From NCBI RefSeq assembly GCF_039521975.1, contig NZ_BAAACZ010000011.1:214142-278141 (forward strand): a stretch of DNA of 64,000 bases. The letters are read 5' to 3'. This DNA comes from Alkalibacillus silvisoli. Its GTDB lineage: Bacteria > Bacillota > Bacilli > Bacillales > Alkalibacillaceae. Within the stretch, counting starts at the first letter, position 1; each line of letters opens with the position of its first letter. Positions 62,268-64,000 of the stretch are shown here, piece by piece. The notes under the pieces were generated by a model, which was given only the letters and a program-made list of their open reading frames with translations, did no database searches and had not been told where the DNA came from. The position numbers were made by a program, and so were the translations under genes.

Positions 62268-62942
62268 TTAAATATAATTTAACAAACGATCAAAAGAATA
62301 GACCTCAGCATAAGGTTTAATTTCAGTATTATTCTGGATCTGATGAGGGTTAAACCATATACCGTCTATACCTGCATTTTGACAGCCACCAATATCTTTT
62401 TCTATGTGATCTCCAACGAACAATACATCTTCAGGTGGTACACTAAGCTTATTTAATGCTATTTCAAATATGCGTTTGTCAGGTTTACTGAACCCTACTT
62501 CTTCAGAGATAATGATAGTTTCAAAAAATTCATTTAAATTAGTGTTATTTATTTTTGCGTTCTGTCTCTGAGTTGAGCCGTTTGTTATAATCCCAACTTT
62601 AACTTGCTTCTTTATATTATTTATCGCATCGATCATGTTTTGGTTTATAGAAAAACAACGAGGGAAATGATGATCCCAAAAACCTTGTATGTCATTGTTG
62701 TTTGGCAAAGGATATTTAGGTGGGAATTCATCGAAAAAAGGTTTTAGAACCCGTTCTTTATCACCATTTCCATACCCTATTACATCATGCTCTTTAAACC
62801 TCTGCAGCATGTGTTTTTTTGCTAAAGGCGTAACATTCTCATAACACTGTTCACTAATAATCGAAAACAACTGATCTACTGCCTGATCTCTATTAAGTAA
62901 TGTGTCATCCAAATCAAATAACATTGCTTTATAAATTTTCAT
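62268..62942 (-). CDS. HAD superfamily hydrolase (YjjG-like)
   Basis: A 224-residue intact enzyme: motif I AMLFDLDDTLLNRDQAV, motif II VGIITNGSTQRQ, motif III GFSKPDKRIFE, motif IV LFVGDHIEKDIGGCQNAGIDGIW. The DLDDTLLN form is the YjjG/pyrimidine-nucleotidase type, so house-cleaning of non-canonical nucleotides is a plausible role. AAGGGGGCATAT precedes the ATG. Paralogous to 48533. Confidence 0.9.
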   Translation of the reverse strand: MKIYKAMLFDLDDTLLNRDQAVDQLFSIISEQCYENVTPLAKKHMLQRFKEHDVIGYGNGDKERVLKPFFDEFPPKYPLPNNNDIQGFWDHHFPRCFSINQNMIDAINNIKKQVKVGIITNGSTQRQNAKINNTNLNEFFETIIISEEVGFSKPDKRIFEIALNKLSVPPEDVLFVGDHIEKDIGGCQNAGIDGIWFNPHQIQNNTEIKPYAEVYSFDRLLNYI

Positions 62943-62984
62943 ATATGCCCCCTTAAACCGTAAACTTCCAATGTTGAATCTGGC

Positions 62985-63686
62985 TTAAAAGCTATTTCCC
63001 AAATATTTAGTCTCTATTTCAACCTCTTTAACTATCTTATCAAAATATACTTTATAAGCCTTGGAATTTGGCCTCGAACTTACGACTTTACTTACTTCTT
63101 GATCAATATAATGAAGAGCGACACCATCATCAGTAGCAAAACCTGATTTTACTTTACCCTTAACTACAAGCTCGTGATAAGAAGGTCTTCTATTTTCTTC
63201 GCCATCATAATGAGGGCAATTACTTCCTTTTAAGAACCCTAAACACTTCAGTGGTTCGAGCTTATCTCCAAATGAATCAGAAACCCCTTCTTCAAACCAA
63301 CAAATGGAACCTGCACTGATACCTGCTAATACTATTCCTTGTTCCCAAGCCTTTTTTAAAATCGCATCTATTCCCCATTCTTTCCATAAGATCAGCAAGT
63401 TTTTGGTGTTACCACCACCAACATAAATGATGTCTTTCTCTAATAGAAAGCTTTCCAAGTCTCTTCTAGGTGGTTTAAATAGTGATAGATGTGAAGGTTT
63501 ACAATTTTGTTTTTCAAAGAAGTTATAAAACCTTGATATGTAGTTTTCTGAATCTCCACTAGCTGTAGGAATGAAACAGATCTTGGGGGTTATTTTATTT
63601 GATTGATTAAGTACATATAAATCTAACAACGGATTTTCTGGCTCCATAGAGAAACCACCGCCTCCAAGAGCAATTATTTGTTTCAT
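62985..63686 (-). CDS. Peptidase E-like protein (S51 family)
   Basis: A 233-residue class-I glutamine-amidotransferase-fold peptidase: IIALGGGGFSMEPENP, FIPTASGDSENYI, IYVGGGNTKNLL and the nucleophile Ser in AGISAGSICWFEEG near residue 118. It belongs to the S51 family (alpha-aspartyl dipeptidases and relatives), often Ser-His-Glu. GGAGG lies before ATG at 63686; a TTG one codon earlier also fits. Substrate unknown. Confidence 0.88.
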   Translation of the reverse strand: MKQIIALGGGGFSMEPENPLLDLYVLNQSNKITPKICFIPTASGDSENYISRFYNFFEKQNCKPSHLSLFKPPRRDLESFLLEKDIIYVGGGNTKNLLILWKEWGIDAILKKAWEQGIVLAGISAGSICWFEEGVSDSFGDKLEPLKCLGFLKGSNCPHYDGEENRRPSYHELVVKGKVKSGFATDDGVALHYIDQEVSKVVSSRPNSKAYKVYFDKIVKEVEIETKYLGNSF

Positions 63687-63706
63687 CAACTTACCTCCCT
63701 CCTGTT

Positions 63707-63947
63707 TTATGTCTTATACGTTTGGCTATTTGTTACAGTCTCTATTATATCTTCAATAGATCCAATACATTTCTCTACTTCAGATAAATGATAAAACGTA
63801 CTCGTAGTTTCAAGGTCATTTACTTCATCATTGGATGAGTATAGATAAATTCTCTTTCCTTGTCCAAGTGCTATACCAAACTCTATGTGACTACCTTTCC
63901 CTCCTGGTAGTAAGACAATAATGAAATCTGCTTGTTTATAGTAATCT
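63707..63947 (-). pseudogene. Nucleoside 2-deoxyribosyltransferase-like fragment, cut off by an IS-like end
   Basis: The minus-strand frame ends at 63707 and contains DYYKQADFIIVLLPGGKGSHIEFGIALGQGKRIYLYS, typical of the nucleoside 2-deoxyribosyltransferase-like family. Upstream of about 63948 the sequence changes to repeats of an insertion element, so the N-terminal part with the catalytic region is missing here. It may be an interrupted gene or one whose other part lies beyond the window. Confidence 0.65.
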
Positions 63948-64000
63948 AAAACTGACCCAGAATCGCAATTGAAAACTGACCCAAAGTAATAGAAAATTAC
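63948..64000. mobile_element. Probable end of an IS21-like insertion element
   Basis: AAAACTGACCCA occurs twice (63948-63959 and 63972-63983), 24 bases apart. Such short repeated motifs are known from the termini of IS21-family elements in Bacillaceae. The window stops inside it. Judged from pattern only. Confidence 0.5.

Noticed and set aside
1..64000. CRISPR arrays, ribosomal RNA genes, replication origin
   Set aside because: No regularly spaced repeats, rRNA sequence or DnaA-box cluster is seen in the window; the only tRNA is tRNA-Sec.

Overview
The window comes from a low-GC, Gram-positive, spore-forming member of the Bacillaceae. Gene order follows the Bacillus lexA-ynzC-tkt-sirA-yneF-ccdA ... 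yneK ... citB-yneN-tlp-yneP-yneQ ... plsY-yneT-parE-parC neighbourhood, and SirA, Tlp and a sporulation-type histidine kinase fit an endospore former. Genus is not assigned; a halophilic or alkaliphilic Bacillaceae is plausible but this is inference.

Region 1-4.4 kb: a decayed phage antirepressor and a lysin-type amidase, then an SOS-controlled operon (WYL-like protein, YolD-like protein, UvrX-type Y-family polymerase) with a LexA box over its promoter, facing lexA, which has its own LexA box. Region 4.6-10.2 kb: ynzC, transketolase, sirA, yneF, ccdA, an orphan Mrp subunit B-like gene, ccdC and yneK.

Region 10.2-16.6 kb is the highlight: a complete selenocysteine module between yneK and aconitase. 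It holds tRNA-Sec (anticodon TCA), a PAS histidine kinase joined to selB, selD, a SelW/Rdx-like selenoprotein and selA. Two genes carry in-frame UGA codons followed at once by SECIS-like hairpins: selD itself (AG-U-GCK motif) and the SelW-like gene (CMQ-U motif). Naive ORF calling shortens selD and misses the SelW-like gene entirely.

Region 16.7-32.8 kb: aconitase, large catalase, a membrane protein plus TlpA-type oxidoreductase, FbpB-like and Tlp small proteins, yneP, yneQ, yidD, folE2, a CapA-type phosphoesterase, plsY, yneT and topoisomerase IV. Region 33.0-41.8 kb: a TetR regulator and an eight-gene yng-type leucine/isovalerate catabolic operon (acyl-CoA dehydrogenase, acyl-CoA ligase, a free-standing AMP-ligase C-terminal domain, biotin carboxylase, biotin carrier, HMG-CoA lyase, methylglutaconyl-CoA hydratase, carboxyltransferase), with a palindromic operator in front.

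Region 41.8-64 kb is accessory. It holds an FAD dehydrogenase, an interrupted phospholipase C-like gene, an acetyl-CoA-synthetase-like ligase, flavin oxidoreductases with a divergent HxlR regulator, a small phospholipase A2-like protein, and many HAD hydrolases, histidine phosphatases, a P-loop kinase and related enzymes. Several of these genes are broken (HD-domain fragment, GNAT, DUF218, HAD, small membrane paralogue). IS3-like and IS21-like remnants are seen. It reads as a decaying, transfer-prone segment, in contrast to the conserved core.
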